A stretch of DNA of 64,000 bases. It comes from Parabacteroides sp. PH5-46. Lineage in GTDB: Bacteria; Bacteroidota; Bacteroidia; Bacteroidales; Tannerellaceae. Made by a program: the position numbers and the translations under genes. Of the stretch, positions 50,191 to 58,471 are shown in pieces. Position 1 is the first letter of the stretch. Each line of letters begins with the position of its first letter. Below the pieces are notes generated by a model. That model saw nothing but the letters and a program-made list of their open reading frames with translations. It did not search any database and was not told the origin of the DNA. The DNA is taken from the NCBI RefSeq assembly GCF_029892785.1, contig NZ_JARXXA010000001.1:62001-126000 (forward strand), in the 5' to 3' direction.

Positions 50191-51570
50191 TTATTTTAGT
50201 TCTCTGATTTTTATACTTCGAAAAGCTACTTCATCTCCGTGATCCTGTAATAGAATACGTCCTTTAGGAGCTTCTCCGAACAGAATGGGATCATTATACG
50301 ACTTGGCGGCATATTTACTTCCTTTCACCAACTCACGGTATGCGTCGGTTCCACGTTCGTATTCAAGTGTTTTAAAGCCGTTCAACCAATGCTCTACGTG
50401 ATTGTTGGGATATACTTTAACTACAGCCAGATTCCACTGTCCGATTCCGTTAAAGCGTTTGTTTTTTGCCGGTATCAGGTCATATAGACTCGCAAGGGTA
50501 CGTGATCCGGGGAATGAGGTGTATAGTTTGGCATCGGGGTGCCTGCTATCATCTAAAATCTGATATTCCAAGCCATAAGCGGATCCTTTTTGTTTTTCCA
50601 TTTCTGTTACAAAATATTTGATTCCACTATTGGCTCCTTCAGTGATTTTAAATTCCAACGACAGTTCAAAGGCGGCGAACTCTTCTTCGCCATATACGAT
50701 GTCACCACCATTTGTAGATTCTCCACCTCCGGCTTTAAGTACAATTAATTCGCCGTTTTCTATTTTCCAGCCGTGTTCGGGGAATGTTTCTTTATGGGCT
50801 CCTCTCCATCCGTCTGTTGATTTTCCGTCAAACATCAGCTTCCAACCATCTGTTTTTTCCTGACTTGTAAGTTTGTTGGGGATACGGTTCACTTCAGGAG
50901 CCAAAGCGCCTTGCATCCGTTCGACTTCCAGATTCTCAGTCTTTATACGGATATTGCGCCACTTGATCTCTTTTCCCTCCTGTTCCTTGTTATTTCCTAT
51001 TCCGTGTACCTGGAAAGCGATAAATCCACTGAGTGTTTCATTATCATATAGGTTAGCCGTATTAACACCGTTTAGCCATATTCTGATGTTATCTCCGATG
51101 GCTTCTATGCGATATTTGTTCCAGTCGTCTTTTTTGTAGGCAGCACGGCCTGCTTCATTATCCGCTAGTGTTACCAGCCATCCCTTGCGTGCTTCGTCGT
51201 AAATACCACCGCTCCAGGCTCTGTCTGAGGGGTCTATTTCAGCTTGGTATCCATGTACGCGTCCATTATTATAATCCGCTTTACTCAGACTACGGAACTG
51301 TACGCCGGAGTTTAATGTCGGATCACAAAGTGTTTCAAATTCGAGAATAAAATCCCCAAAATCCTTTTCAGTAGCCAGGAAACTGTTAGGCTGTCCGCTA
51401 ACAGATGTACCGATAATACATCCGTCTTCTACGCGATAAGGAGCTTCTCCATTCAGTTGTTTAAAACCTGTCAGGTCTTTTCCGTTGAATAACTTTTGCC
51501 ATCCGTCATTAGGTTGGCAAGCTGTAAGGAATAAAACAAAAAGCAGTGATAGTTTGAAATACGTTTTCAT
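50191..51570 (-). CDS. DUF1080 lipoprotein with two concanavalin-like domains
   Basis: From the ATG at 51570 the product begins MKTYFKLSLLFVLFLTAC, a lipoprotein signal with lipobox LTAC. I prefer this to the in-frame ATG at 51606, since a promoter at 51606-51613 would start RNA near 51600. Two DUF1080 domains follow: the first begins WQKLFNGKDLTGFKQLNG and the second WKLMFDGKSTDGWRG. Such proteins adopt a concanavalin-like fold, and some are 3-keto-disaccharide hydrolases. It is probably periplasmic or surface-attached and acts on or binds glycosides. No dehydrogenase partner is nearby. Confidence 0.87.
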   Translation of the reverse strand: MKTYFKLSLLFVLFLTACQPNDGWQKLFNGKDLTGFKQLNGEAPYRVEDGCIIGTSVSGQPNSFLATEKDFGDFILEFETLCDPTLNSGVQFRSLSKADYNNGRVHGYQAEIDPSDRAWSGGIYDEARKGWLVTLADNEAGRAAYKKDDWNKYRIEAIGDNIRIWLNGVNTANLYDNETLSGFIAFQVHGIGNNKEQEGKEIKWRNIRIKTENLEVERMQGALAPEVNRIPNKLTSQEKTDGWKLMFDGKSTDGWRGAHKETFPEHGWKIENGELIVLKAGGGESTNGGDIVYGEEEFAAFELSLEFKITEGANSGIKYFVTEMEKQKGSAYGLEYQILDDSRHPDAKLYTSFPGSRTLASLYDLIPAKNKRFNGIGQWNLAVVKVYPNNHVEHWLNGFKTLEYERGTDAYRELVKGSKYAAKSYNDPILFGEAPKGRILLQDHGDEVAFRSIKIRELK

Positions 51571-51605
51571 GCTATTATAATGTGTTAGATATGTGTTCGA
51601 GCACA

Positions 51606-51613
51606 CAAAAATA
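51606..51613 (-). promoter_or_regulatory. -7 promoter element for the DUF1080 gene
   Basis: Read on the minus strand it is TATTTTTG, a TAnnTTTG match 36 bp before the chosen ATG at 51570. Confidence 0.6.
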
Positions 51614-51620
51614 ATAAATA

Positions 51621-51650
51621 AAAAGAGATAACCAAACGGCTATCTCTTTT
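51621..51650 (-). terminator. terminator of the tRNA transcript
   Basis: AAAAGAGATA (51621-51630) and TATCTCTTTT (51641-51650) form a perfect 10-bp stem, with T runs on the minus strand, directly after tRNA-Gly. Confidence 0.85.
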
Positions 51651-51656
51651 TTTAAG

Positions 51657-51729
51657 AGCGGAAGACGGGGCTCAAACCCGCGACCCTCAGCTTGGAAGGC
51701 TAATGCTCTATCAACTGAGCTACTTCCGC
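51657..51729 (-). tRNA. tRNA-Gly (anticodon TCC)
   Basis: The minus-strand sequence begins GCGGAAGTAGCTCAGTTGA and folds as a 73-nt cloverleaf. The 7-bp acceptor stem is GCGGAAG/CTTCCGC, the anticodon loop is CTTCCAA with anticodon TCC, and the T loop is in GGGTTTGAGCCCC. CCA is not encoded. It lies 9 bp downstream of tRNA-Tyr and is transcribed with it. Confidence 0.96.
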
Positions 51730-51738
51730 AAATTATTG

Positions 51739-51821
51739 TGGGCAGTGATGGATTCGAACCACCGTAGGCGTAAGCCAGCTGAGTTACAGTCAGCCCCATT
51801 TGGCCACTCTGGTAACTGCCC
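51739..51821 (-). tRNA. tRNA-Tyr (anticodon GTA)
   Basis: The minus-strand sequence begins GGGCAGTTACCAGAGTGG and folds as a class II tRNA of about 83 nt with a long variable arm. The acceptor stem is GGGCAGT/ACTGCCC with discriminator A. The anticodon stem-loop is GCTGA-CTGTAAC-TCAGC, giving anticodon GTA. CCA is not encoded. Confidence 0.96.
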
Positions 51822-51836
51822 CAATTATTTCGTGTG

Positions 51837-51844
51837 CAAAGGTA
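51837..51844 (-). promoter_or_regulatory. -7 promoter element for the tRNA pair
   Basis: Read on the minus strand it is TACCTTTG, 15 bp before tRNA-Tyr. It lies only 10 bp beyond the end of ribH. Confidence 0.75.
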
Positions 51845-51853
51845 GGAATAATT

Positions 51854-52342
51854 TTATAAATTGCAAGAAAAATCAATCATTTTTATTGCAGTAATTGCTG
51901 CTTCATCCCCTTTGTTGCCATATTTTCCTCCGGCTCTGTCTTCTGCCTGCTCCATAGTGCTGGTGGTTAATAGACCGAAGATGAATGGTATATCATACAT
52001 GAGGTTCAATTCGGTAATACCTTGTGTTACGCCGGAACACACATAATCAAAATGTGGAGTTTCTCCCTGTACAACACATCCTAAAATGATGGCAGCATCT
52101 AATTCTTGATTTTCTGCCAGTTTCCGGGCACCGAAAACGAGCTCAAAACTTCCGGGTACGCGTTTAACGATGATGTTTTCTTGTTTAACGCCATGTTTCT
52201 CCAAGGTGTTACAGGCACCTTCCAATAACTTTTCAGTTATGTTTTTATTCCATTCGGATACAACGATCCCTATGCACATGTCGGAAGCCTCCGGAACACT
52301 GTTGAAATCGTAATCTGATAAATTTTGATATGCTGTAGCCAT
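51854..52342 (-). CDS. ribH: 6,7-dimethyl-8-ribityllumazine synthase
   Basis: The 162-residue protein is a normal lumazine synthase: [52 protein letters not shown] with the catalytic His, and [17 protein letters not shown]. It condenses 3,4-dihydroxy-2-butanone 4-phosphate with the ribitylaminouracil to make the riboflavin precursor and usually forms a 60-mer or pentamer. A strong hairpin ends 16 bp before its ATG, between it and the TPR gene. Confidence 0.96.
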   Translation of the reverse strand: MATAYQNLSDYDFNSVPEASDMCIGIVVSEWNKNITEKLLEGACNTLEKHGVKQENIIVKRVPGSFELVFGARKLAENQELDAAIILGCVVQGETPHFDYVCSGVTQGITELNLMYDIPFIFGLLTTSTMEQAEDRAGGKYGNKGDEAAITAIKMIDFSCNL

Positions 52343-52358
52343 AGCTGATAGAAAATAA

Positions 52359-52384
52359 AAGGATGCTTTTTAAGGAGCATCCTT
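52359..52384 (-). terminator. hairpin terminator or attenuator between the TPR gene and ribH
   Basis: AAGGATGCT (52359-52367) and AGCATCCTT (52376-52384) form a perfect 9-bp stem. On the minus strand it is followed by TTTTATTTTC. It ends the TPR gene transcript but also lies just 16 bp before the ribH start with no promoter seen in between. Confidence 0.75.
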
Positions 52385-52408
52385 GTTACATTTATATAAT
52401 GTGAAATA

Positions 52409-53092
52409 TTATTTGTTTGCTAACTCAGATGCGCGTGTGATATATTTATCTATATCGGATGCTTCCATTGAGTTGTTGTATTTTTCTTTAATGCTGGTAT
52501 ATGCTTTTTCAGCATCTTTGTATTGCTTCAGTTCTTCATAAGCAACACCTGCTTTTTTCAGATAAAGAGGGCTGATAACCGGATTGTTGGCCGCTTTAGC
52601 TGCTTTTTCAAAATAGTTTATACCTTCTTTTATATTACCTGCATTTACATAGCAGTCACCTATCAAGCCGGTAAGAGCAGGTGAAATCATATTATCTTTT
52701 CCGTTGAATGATTTCAATAATTTCATGGCTTTATCATTTTCACCCAGTTTGAAGTAGCAAACTCCTGCATAGGCTTTGGCCAGGTTACCTGATTTTGTGC
52801 TTCCGAAATCATCCATGATGGATTCAAAGCCGATATAGTCAGCTCCATTACCATTGAGTGCAAGCGCAAAAGAATCTTTTGCAAAATATTGTTCACCCTT
52901 GAATAGGGCAGCCGCAGCTTTCTTTTCTTTAGGAATTAGATAACCATGTCTGATTCCCAAAACGGCTCCGACAACAAGTATTACGGCAATAATCCCGTAA
53001 ATAATATTTTTTTGATGTTTTTCCAAAAACTGTTCTGACCTGGAAACAATTTCGCCAACCTCTAGTTCTTTGCTCTTTTCTTTAGTAGCCAT
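52409..53092 (-). CDS. membrane-anchored TPR protein (YfgM-like)
   Basis: The 227-residue protein has a cytoplasmic N-terminus, one membrane helix (about 33-50: IIYGIIAVILVVGAVLGI) and three to four TPR-type helix pairs (LAKAYAGVCYFKLGENDKAMKLL, TGLIGDCYVNAGNIKEGINYF, LKKAGVAYEELKQYKDAEKAY; the recurring parts are GVCYFKLGE and GDCYVNAGN). The form matches YfgM, which binds the SecYEG translocon and periplasmic chaperones. It has a consensus promoter and its own terminator. Confidence 0.85.
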   Translation of the reverse strand: MATKEKSKELEVGEIVSRSEQFLEKHQKNIIYGIIAVILVVGAVLGIRHGYLIPKEKKAAAALFKGEQYFAKDSFALALNGNGADYIGFESIMDDFGSTKSGNLAKAYAGVCYFKLGENDKAMKLLKSFNGKDNMISPALTGLIGDCYVNAGNIKEGINYFEKAAKAANNPVISPLYLKKAGVAYEELKQYKDAEKAYTSIKEKYNNSMEASDIDKYITRASELANK

Positions 53093-53151
53093 AATATATT
53101 TATACGTTTATTAATTTACATCAAAAAAATTGCATTCTGCAATTCAAAGCG

Positions 53152-53159
53152 CAAAAATA
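53152..53159 (-). promoter_or_regulatory. -7 promoter element for the TPR gene
   Basis: Read on the minus strand it is TATTTTTG, 59 bp before the ATG at 53092. Confidence 0.65.
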
Positions 53160-53201
53160 GTTTTTTTTACTGATATAATCTACACTTCAAAGTATATTTT
53201 T

Positions 53202-53209
53202 TAAATTTG
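53202..53209 (+). promoter_or_regulatory. -7 promoter element for recF
   Basis: TAAATTTG matches TAnnTTTG and is 19 bp before the recF ATG at 53229. Confidence 0.7.
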
Positions 53210-53228
53210 TACAATTAATCTGGCATGG

Positions 53229-54329
53229 ATGATACTGAATAAACTTTCTGTTCTCAACTACAAGAATATACAGCAGGCTGAAATAGCCTTTTCTCATAAA
53301 ATGAATTGTTTTTTCGGCAATAACGGCATGGGGAAAACCAATTTGCTGGATGCTATATACTACCTTTCATTTTGTAAGAGTCATATCAATACCCCCGACA
53401 ATCAGATCATATATACTACCGAAGATATGTGTGTGATACAGGGTGAGTATGATTACGAGGGGAGGGAAGAAGAGATTTTTTGTGCCATCCGCCGCAGGCA
53501 GCGAAAACAGTTCAAACGCAATAAGAAAGAGTACGATAAGCTGTCGGAACATATTGGCTTGCTGCCTCTTGTCATGGTGTCGCCAGCAGATTCTAACCTG
53601 ATACAGGGGGGGAGTGACGAACGACGCCGTTTTCTCGACTTGATTATTTCTCAGCATGATAGCCAATACCTGCATGCTTTAATACAATATAATAAGGCGT
53701 TGACGCAACGGAATATCCTGCTGAAAAACCAGTCGAAGGACAATTCTTTATACGAGGTGCTGGAAATGCAGTTGGATATGTACGGCAAGTCGATTTACGA
53801 AAAAAGATTGCTTCTGGCTGAAGAACTTACCCCTATCTTCAATAATTATTATCAAATCATCTGCCAGTCGTCCGAAGAGGTCGGTTTACGCTATATTTCT
53901 CCACTTGAAAAAGCATCTTTGCAGGAAATGCTTGCCCAGAACAGGGAACGCGACAGTATTTTGGGGTATACCTCTGTCGGTATCCATAAAGACGAGTTAG
54001 AGATGACCTTGAGCCACTCGTTAATTCGCCGCGTAGGTTCGCAAGGGCAAAACAAAACCTACCTGATTGCTCTAAAGCTGGCACAGTTTGCATTCCTCCT
54101 GCAGAAAGGACAAACGACTCCGATGTTATTGCTGGATGATATTTTTGATAAGCTGGATGCCAATCGGGTAGAGCAGATCATTCAATTAGTGAGTGGAAAT
54201 ACCTTTGGACAGATATTTATTACAGATACAAACCGTAAATACCTCGATGAGATATTATCGGCCATGAAGCACGATTATGCGTTGTTCCAGGTAGAGCAAG
54301 GGCAGGTACAAGCGATGGAAAAAATATGA
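53229..54329 (+). CDS. recF: DNA replication/repair protein RecF
   Basis: The 366-residue SMC-like ATPase starts LNKLSVLNYKNIQQAEIAFS and has Walker A FGNNGMGKTN, VMVSPADSNLIQGGSDERRRFLD (key part GGSDERRRFLD), the ABC signature VGSQGQNKTYLIALKL, and Walker B PMLLLDDIFDKLD. It loads RecA at gaps with RecO and RecR. An ATG four bases upstream at 53225 is in another frame and hits a stop after five codons, so 53229 is the start. The DUF721 gene overlaps by four bases. Confidence 0.96.
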   Translation: MILNKLSVLNYKNIQQAEIAFSHKMNCFFGNNGMGKTNLLDAIYYLSFCKSHINTPDNQIIYTTEDMCVIQGEYDYEGREEEIFCAIRRRQRKQFKRNKKEYDKLSEHIGLLPLVMVSPADSNLIQGGSDERRRFLDLIISQHDSQYLHALIQYNKALTQRNILLKNQSKDNSLYEVLEMQLDMYGKSIYEKRLLLAEELTPIFNNYYQIICQSSEEVGLRYISPLEKASLQEMLAQNRERDSILGYTSVGIHKDELEMTLSHSLIRRVGSQGQNKTYLIALKLAQFAFLLQKGQTTPMLLLDDIFDKLDANRVEQIIQLVSGNTFGQIFITDTNRKYLDEILSAMKHDYALFQVEQGQVQAMEKI

Positions 54330-54619
54330 GAAGGCGAAACACACAAAGCATTGGCGAAGTATTAAAAGACTTTCTGGCGGATAATGCCGAACTACACAAG
54401 CAAGTACTCGAAATCCGGATACAACGTGCATGGGGCGAAGTCTTGGGCCCCATGATCAAACAATATACACGTAATCTTTATGTGAAAAATGGCGTACTAT
54501 ATGTATCCCTTACCTCTTCCGTATTGCGTAATGAACTAATCCTGAATCGTGAAAAGCTGATGAAAAGCCTGAACGATTATGCCGGGTCAAACGTTATCCG
54601 CGACATCGTTATCCGGTAA
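54326..54619 (+). CDS. DUF721 (DciA-like) protein
   Basis: The 97-residue protein matches DUF721: IGEVLKDFLADNAELHKQ, AWGEVLGPMIKQYTRNLYVKNGVLYV and LRNELILNREKLMKSLN, cited for the WGEVLGP and RNELIL motifs. The family includes DciA, which helps load the replicative helicase in bacteria without DnaC. Its pairing with recF by a four-base overlap is common in Bacteroidota and fits a replication role. Confidence 0.9.
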   Translation: MRRRNTQSIGEVLKDFLADNAELHKQVLEIRIQRAWGEVLGPMIKQYTRNLYVKNGVLYVSLTSSVLRNELILNREKLMKSLNDYAGSNVIRDIVIR

Positions 54620-54630
54620 GGGTTACACAT

Positions 54631-55173
54631 TTATACCTTTTGGATGATCTCCATTCCTTTTTTTATGGCGGCTTCGTTTACGGGAAGCAGTTTGTGGTGG
54701 CGCTCGGGAAGTGATTTTTTCAATCCCAGAAGAACACTCTCTAATGTTACCATAGGTTCTACTTTTAATAGACCACCCAGGATCAGCATATTGAATACTT
54801 TCTCGTTCTTCAGTTCTGTGGCGGCATCCATCGCATCAATCCGGTATACGTTAATATCCGTACGTTTGACTTTACCGTGAATTCCGTATCCGTCATAAAT
54901 CAAAATTCCTCCGGGTTTTACTTTGCTTTCAAACTTATCCAGTGAAGGTTGATTCAATATAATAGCAATGTCATATTGGTTTAAGATGGGAGAACTGATG
55001 GGATCGTCGCTCAGGATTACCGTTACATTCGCAGTTCCTCCGCGTTGTTCCGGACCATAAGAAGGCATCCAGCTTACTTCTTTCCCTTCCATCAGGCCTG
55101 AGTATGCCAATATCTTACCCATAGACAATACACCTTGTCCGCCAAAACCGGCTATAATAATTTCCTGTTTCAT
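54631..55173 (-). CDS. 2-oxoacid:ferredoxin oxidoreductase gamma subunit
   Basis: The 180-residue protein has the gamma-domain signature EIIIAGFGGQGVLSMGKILA and the following MPSYGPEQRGGTANV. It completes the catalytic complex for oxidative decarboxylation of a 2-oxoacid to acyl-CoA with reduction of ferredoxin. It is the last gene of the operon on the minus strand and follows the beta subunit after 14 bp. Subunit organisation and length resemble 2-oxoglutarate (Kor) or 2-oxoisovalerate (Vor) enzymes; which substrate is used is not clear. Confidence 0.92.
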   Translation of the reverse strand: MKQEIIIAGFGGQGVLSMGKILAYSGLMEGKEVSWMPSYGPEQRGGTANVTVILSDDPISSPILNQYDIAIILNQPSLDKFESKVKPGGILIYDGYGIHGKVKRTDINVYRIDAMDAATELKNEKVFNMLILGGLLKVEPMVTLESVLLGLKKSLPERHHKLLPVNEAAIKKGMEIIQKV

Positions 55174-55187
55174 TTCTTCATCTGTTA

Positions 55188-55952
55188 TTATTCAACATTC
55201 TTTATATCGCCCAGCGGATAGAACGGGAACATGTTTTGTTCCATCCAGGTATTGGATTGTGCGGGAGTCATTTTCCATCCGGAAGAGCAGGTAGAAACAA
55301 ATTCTACAACAGAGGTTCCTTTTCCGGCCATGGAATTTTCAAACGCTTTACGGAGCGATTTCTTTGCTTTCCTTACGGCAGCAGCGGTTTGTACACTTTG
55401 GCGGGTAACATAGCAGGTACCTTCCAGCAATGCAAGTATGTTCGATATCTTCAGTGGGTGGCCATGCAGTTCCGTATCCCGTCCGTAAGGGCAGGTAGCG
55501 GTAGGCATATTTTCAAGTGTAGTAGGAGCCATCTGGCCTCCTGTCATACCATAAATGGCATTGTTTACAAAGACAATTACGATATTTTCGCCCCTGTTGG
55601 CAGCATGTATTGTTTCGGCTGTTCCAATGGCGGCCAGGTCACCATCTCCCTGGTATGTAAAGACCATCTTATCCTTGTTCAGGCGTTTTAAAGCTGTGGC
55701 AACAGCCGGAGCACGTCCGTGTGCGGCTTCTACCCAGTCGATATTCAGATAATTGTAAGCAAATACGGCACATCCCACAGGAGATACTCCAAGGGTCTTT
55801 TCTTCCATGCCCATATCTTCAATCACCTCAGCTATCAGTTTATGAATCACGCCATGGCTGCATCCCGGGCAATAGTGCATGGGATTGTCGTTCATCAATG
55901 CCGGTTTATCGTATACCAGATTTTCCGGTTTTATTATATCGATTAATTCCAT
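55188..55952 (-). CDS. 2-oxoacid:ferredoxin oxidoreductase beta subunit (TPP-binding)
   Basis: The 254-residue subunit binds thiamine diphosphate through GDGDLAAIGTAETIHAANRGENI and the metal-site NNAIYGMTGGQMAPTT (key parts GDGDLAAIG and NNAIYGMTGGQ). CPGCSHG near the start is the conserved Cys-containing motif. It forms the active site with the alpha subunit. The beta subunit has no [4Fe-4S] ferredoxin domain of its own; that is supplied by the delta subunit at 57254. A 56-residue membrane protein gene separates it from alpha. Confidence 0.93.
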   Translation of the reverse strand: MELIDIIKPENLVYDKPALMNDNPMHYCPGCSHGVIHKLIAEVIEDMGMEEKTLGVSPVGCAVFAYNYLNIDWVEAAHGRAPAVATALKRLNKDKMVFTYQGDGDLAAIGTAETIHAANRGENIVIVFVNNAIYGMTGGQMAPTTLENMPTATCPYGRDTELHGHPLKISNILALLEGTCYVTRQSVQTAAAVRKAKKSLRKAFENSMAGKGTSVVEFVSTCSSGWKMTPAQSNTWMEQNMFPFYPLGDIKNVE

Positions 55953-55987
55953 ATTTTTTGAAAGTTGAATGGTTAAAAATAAGTCTG

Positions 55988-56158
55988 TTACTTGAAGTAC
56001 CTCATGAGGTATTGTACAATTCGCATGATAACGGCTACCCCGGCTACAGCCAGGAATACTCCCCGGTTACTTACTGCAAAATAGCAAACGATTGCTCCAA
56101 TAGCAAGTAACATGAATAACAGTGTCAATACCTCGTCAGCTTTACTTCCCCGAAACAT
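55988..56158 (-). CDS. small membrane protein within the oxidoreductase operon
   Basis: This 56-residue frame runs from the ATG at 56158 to a TAA at 55990-55988. It begins MFRGSKADEVL, has two hydrophobic helices (about 11-29 and 33-47) and ends VQYLMRYFK, with positive charges at both ends as in an inner-membrane hairpin. It starts 4 bp after the alpha subunit stop and ends 35 bp before beta, so it is almost certainly translated from the same mRNA. I know of no function; it might tether the soluble oxidoreductase to the membrane. Confidence 0.8.
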   Translation of the reverse strand: MFRGSKADEVLTLLFMLLAIGAIVCYFAVSNRGVFLAVAGVAVIMRIVQYLMRYFK

Positions 56159-56162
56159 ACAA

Positions 56163-57257
56163 TTACTTATTTATAATTTTTTCTTTTAATGCTACCAGTA
56201 TTTCATCCGGTGTGAATACAATACCACCCAGGCGGCCAAAGTGTTCTACCGGTATCTTGCCGTTTACAGCAAGTCGTACATCTTCCACCATCTGTCCGGC
56301 ATTCAGTTCCACCGATAGCATCCCTTTCACCTTGTTGGCATAAGTTGCGATTGCATCTTTAGGGAACGGCCATAAGGTAATAGGTCTCAACAAGCCCAGT
56401 TTTATCCCTTCCTGCCGTGCCAGCTCTACTACTTTCTGGCAGATACGGGCTGAAGAACCAAAGGCTATCAGCAGATACTCCGCATCTTCACAATGGAACT
56501 CTTCGTATCGTACTTCAGCTTCTTCTATCTTTTTATATTTGGCTTGGAAACGGATGTTGTTTTCTTCCATGATGGCCGGATCCAACTCTAATGATGTGAC
56601 AATATTCGGCTTACGGCTTTTAAGCTTACCTTGTGTAGCCCAGGGAGATTCTTCGCGAATTTCCGCTTCCGTTTTCCGTTTCTTATAAGGAGGTAAAACT
56701 ACCTTTTCCATCATCTGCCCGATGATACCGTCAGACAGGATCATACAGGGATTGGAATATTTGAAGGCCAGATCAAAACCCAGAGATACAAAGTCTGCCA
56801 TCTCCTGAACGGATGAAGGAGCCAGTGTAATTAAGCGGTAGTCACCATGTCCGCCACCTTTTACTGTCTGGAAATAATCGGCCTGGCTTGGCTGTATAGT
56901 ACCCAGTCCGGGGCCACCACGCATCACATTCACGATAAGGCAAGGCAGGTCTGCACCGGCCAGATAAGAAATACCTTCCTGCTTGAGGCTGATACCGGGG
57001 CTAGATGACGAAGTCATTACCCGCTTTCCGCTTGCAGCGCCACCATATACCATATTGATGGCTGCTACTTCGCTTTCAGCCTGCAATACAACCATACCGG
57101 TTGTTTCCCAAGGCTTTTCTACCATCAATGTTTCCATTATCTCAGATTGGGGAGTAATCGGATATCCAAAATATCCGTCTGCACCGCAACGTATGGCTGC
57201 ATACGCTACTGCTTCATTACCCTTCATCAAACTTACTTCTTCTGCCATATCTTTCAA
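56163..57257 (-). CDS. 2-oxoacid:ferredoxin oxidoreductase alpha subunit (VorB/KorA-like)
   Basis: The 364-residue subunit has the pyrimidine-binding domain start LMKGNEAVAYAAIRCGADGYFGYPITPQSEI, of which GYPITPQSEI is diagnostic, then VMTSSSSPGISLKQEG and MRGGPGLGTIQPSQADY, and a transketolase C-like domain ending in LNAGQMVEDVRLAV. The length and ITPQSEI motif fit 2-oxoglutarate or branched-chain 2-oxoacid enzymes rather than pyruvate:ferredoxin oxidoreductase. It overlaps the ferredoxin-like subunit gene by four bases. Confidence 0.93.
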   Translation of the reverse strand: MKDMAEEVSLMKGNEAVAYAAIRCGADGYFGYPITPQSEIMETLMVEKPWETTGMVVLQAESEVAAINMVYGGAASGKRVMTSSSSPGISLKQEGISYLAGADLPCLIVNVMRGGPGLGTIQPSQADYFQTVKGGGHGDYRLITLAPSSVQEMADFVSLGFDLAFKYSNPCMILSDGIIGQMMEKVVLPPYKKRKTEAEIREESPWATQGKLKSRKPNIVTSLELDPAIMEENNIRFQAKYKKIEEAEVRYEEFHCEDAEYLLIAFGSSARICQKVVELARQEGIKLGLLRPITLWPFPKDAIATYANKVKGMLSVELNAGQMVEDVRLAVNGKIPVEHFGRLGGIVFTPDEILVALKEKIINK

Positions 57258-57487
57258 CTGGTTAACTTCACCTTATAAATTGTTAAACAACCGTCCGGAC
57301 ATACCAAACCGCAATTGGCACAACCAATACAGTCTTCCGGATTCTTCATATACACGTAGTGATATCCTTTGTTGTTGACTTCTCGGGGATGTAACTCCAG
57401 CACATCCGAAGGGCAGGCTACTACACAAAGATCACACCCTTTGCAGCGTTCTGTGTTCACAACAACAGCACCTTTTACTTTCGCCAT
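57254..57487 (-). CDS. 2-oxoacid:ferredoxin oxidoreductase delta subunit (two [4Fe-4S] ferredoxin)
   Basis: From the ATG at 57487 the protein is 77 residues with two CxxCxxCxxxC(P) clusters: CKGCDLCVVACP (Cys15-25) and CIGCANCGLVCP (about Cys53-63). It carries electrons from the catalytic subunits to ferredoxin. A longer reading from 57559 is rejected because the promoter at 57548-57555 would start RNA near 57541. It is the first gene of the operon. Confidence 0.93.
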   Translation of the reverse strand: MAKVKGAVVVNTERCKGCDLCVVACPSDVLELHPREVNNKGYHYVYMKNPEDCIGCANCGLVCPDGCLTIYKVKLTS

Positions 57488-57547
57488 ATCTATAATTTTA
57501 AAAAAGTGTTTCCCACTAATTAGCAATTTGACATCTAAGTGAGGCTT

Positions 57548-57555
57548 CAAAGGTA
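57548..57555 (-). promoter_or_regulatory. -7 promoter element for the 2-oxoacid oxidoreductase operon
   Basis: Read on the minus strand it is TACCTTTG. Start near 57541 leaves a leader of about 55 nt before the ATG at 57487. Confidence 0.75.
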
Positions 57556-57716
57556 ACAAAAAAATGGAATACCACTAAAAAACTCCCCATTTTTTTGTAC
57601 CGCAATATAAAAATGACAGATTCAATTGTTAAAACAGAAGAATAGGTAATATTATATATGCTGTGTTCTACTCTTTTATGAGAAAATATCGTATAATTTT
57701 TCTGTTAAAAACCATC

Positions 57717-58469
57717 CTACTTGCTAATAAGGTTTTTGTAGACTACGGAGTTGAGGAAGGCATCTTTTCTGTGTTTGGAGATAGGGAGTTCTTGTCCGTT
57801 GATGAAGAGGCGGCCTCCGGATACTGTTTCTATCCGGCTGACGTTCACCAGGAAGGAGTTGTGTATTCTGAAAAAATACTCCTTGGGTAGGATGTCTTCC
57901 AGGGAGCTCATCGTTTGGTGTATGACAAAGGTTTTGTCTCTAAAGTGCAGTTTTACATAGTTTTGCATGGCTTCGGCAAACAAGATGTCTTCCCAGTTAA
58001 TCCGCTGGAAGGCATCTCCCTGGCGTATATACATGTCGATATTCTTGTTGCTGTCTTCTTTTTCCAGTATGAGGCGTGATTGAAACAGCTCTACGGCTTT
58101 TTGGGTTGCCTGTATGAAGCGCTGAAAGGTGTAAGGCTTTAACAGATAGTCTACAACATGCAGTCTGAAGCCATCCAGGGCGTATTCGGAATAGGCGGTA
58201 GTCAGGATGGTTAGCGGTGGCTTTTCCAGTGATTCCAATAGCTCCAATCCGCTTAGCCGAGGCATATTTATATCCAGAAACATTAAGTCTATCTCTTTGT
58301 TTTTCAGTATCTCCATAGCTTCGATGGCCGATGCACACGAATCTGCCAGCTGAAGATATTCCAGGTCTTCCATATAGTCTATTATGCCGTCGATGGCAAT
58401 TTCTTCATCATCGACTATTAAACACTTTAAAAGCTGGGTATTCGTTGGTGTTGAAATAAAATTTGCCAT
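57717..58469 (-). CDS. LytTR response regulator (system 2)
   Basis: The protein from the ATG at 58469 is 250 residues; a GTG one codon earlier overlaps the kinase stop and is less likely. The receiver domain has CLIVDDEE, phosphoacceptor Asp66 in DLMFLDINMPRLSG and Lys in YLLKPYTFQRF. The LytTR domain has ILFAEAMQNYVKLHF and FRIHNSFLVNVSRIE. It closely parallels the regulator at 48072. A candidate binding site, two direct repeats 21 bp apart, lies upstream of the kinase gene at 59534-59564. Confidence 0.94.
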   Translation of the reverse strand: MANFISTPTNTQLLKCLIVDDEEIAIDGIIDYMEDLEYLQLADSCASAIEAMEILKNKEIDLMFLDINMPRLSGLELLESLEKPPLTILTTAYSEYALDGFRLHVVDYLLKPYTFQRFIQATQKAVELFQSRLILEKEDSNKNIDMYIRQGDAFQRINWEDILFAEAMQNYVKLHFRDKTFVIHQTMSSLEDILPKEYFFRIHNSFLVNVSRIETVSGGRLFINGQELPISKHRKDAFLNSVVYKNLISK

Positions 58470-58471
58470 CA

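Noticed and set aside
51571-51606. Longer N-terminus for the DUF1080 lipoprotein
   Set aside because: It would bury the lipoprotein signal and begin upstream of the predicted transcription start.
54631-57487. Pyruvate:ferredoxin oxidoreductase assignment
   Set aside because: The alpha subunit carries GYPITPQSEI and the beta/gamma/delta split typical of 2-oxoglutarate or branched-chain enzymes; the substrate is left open.
57488-57559. Longer N-terminus for the delta (ferredoxin) subunit
   Set aside because: It begins upstream of the predicted transcription start near 57541, and relatives start at MAKVKG-like residues.
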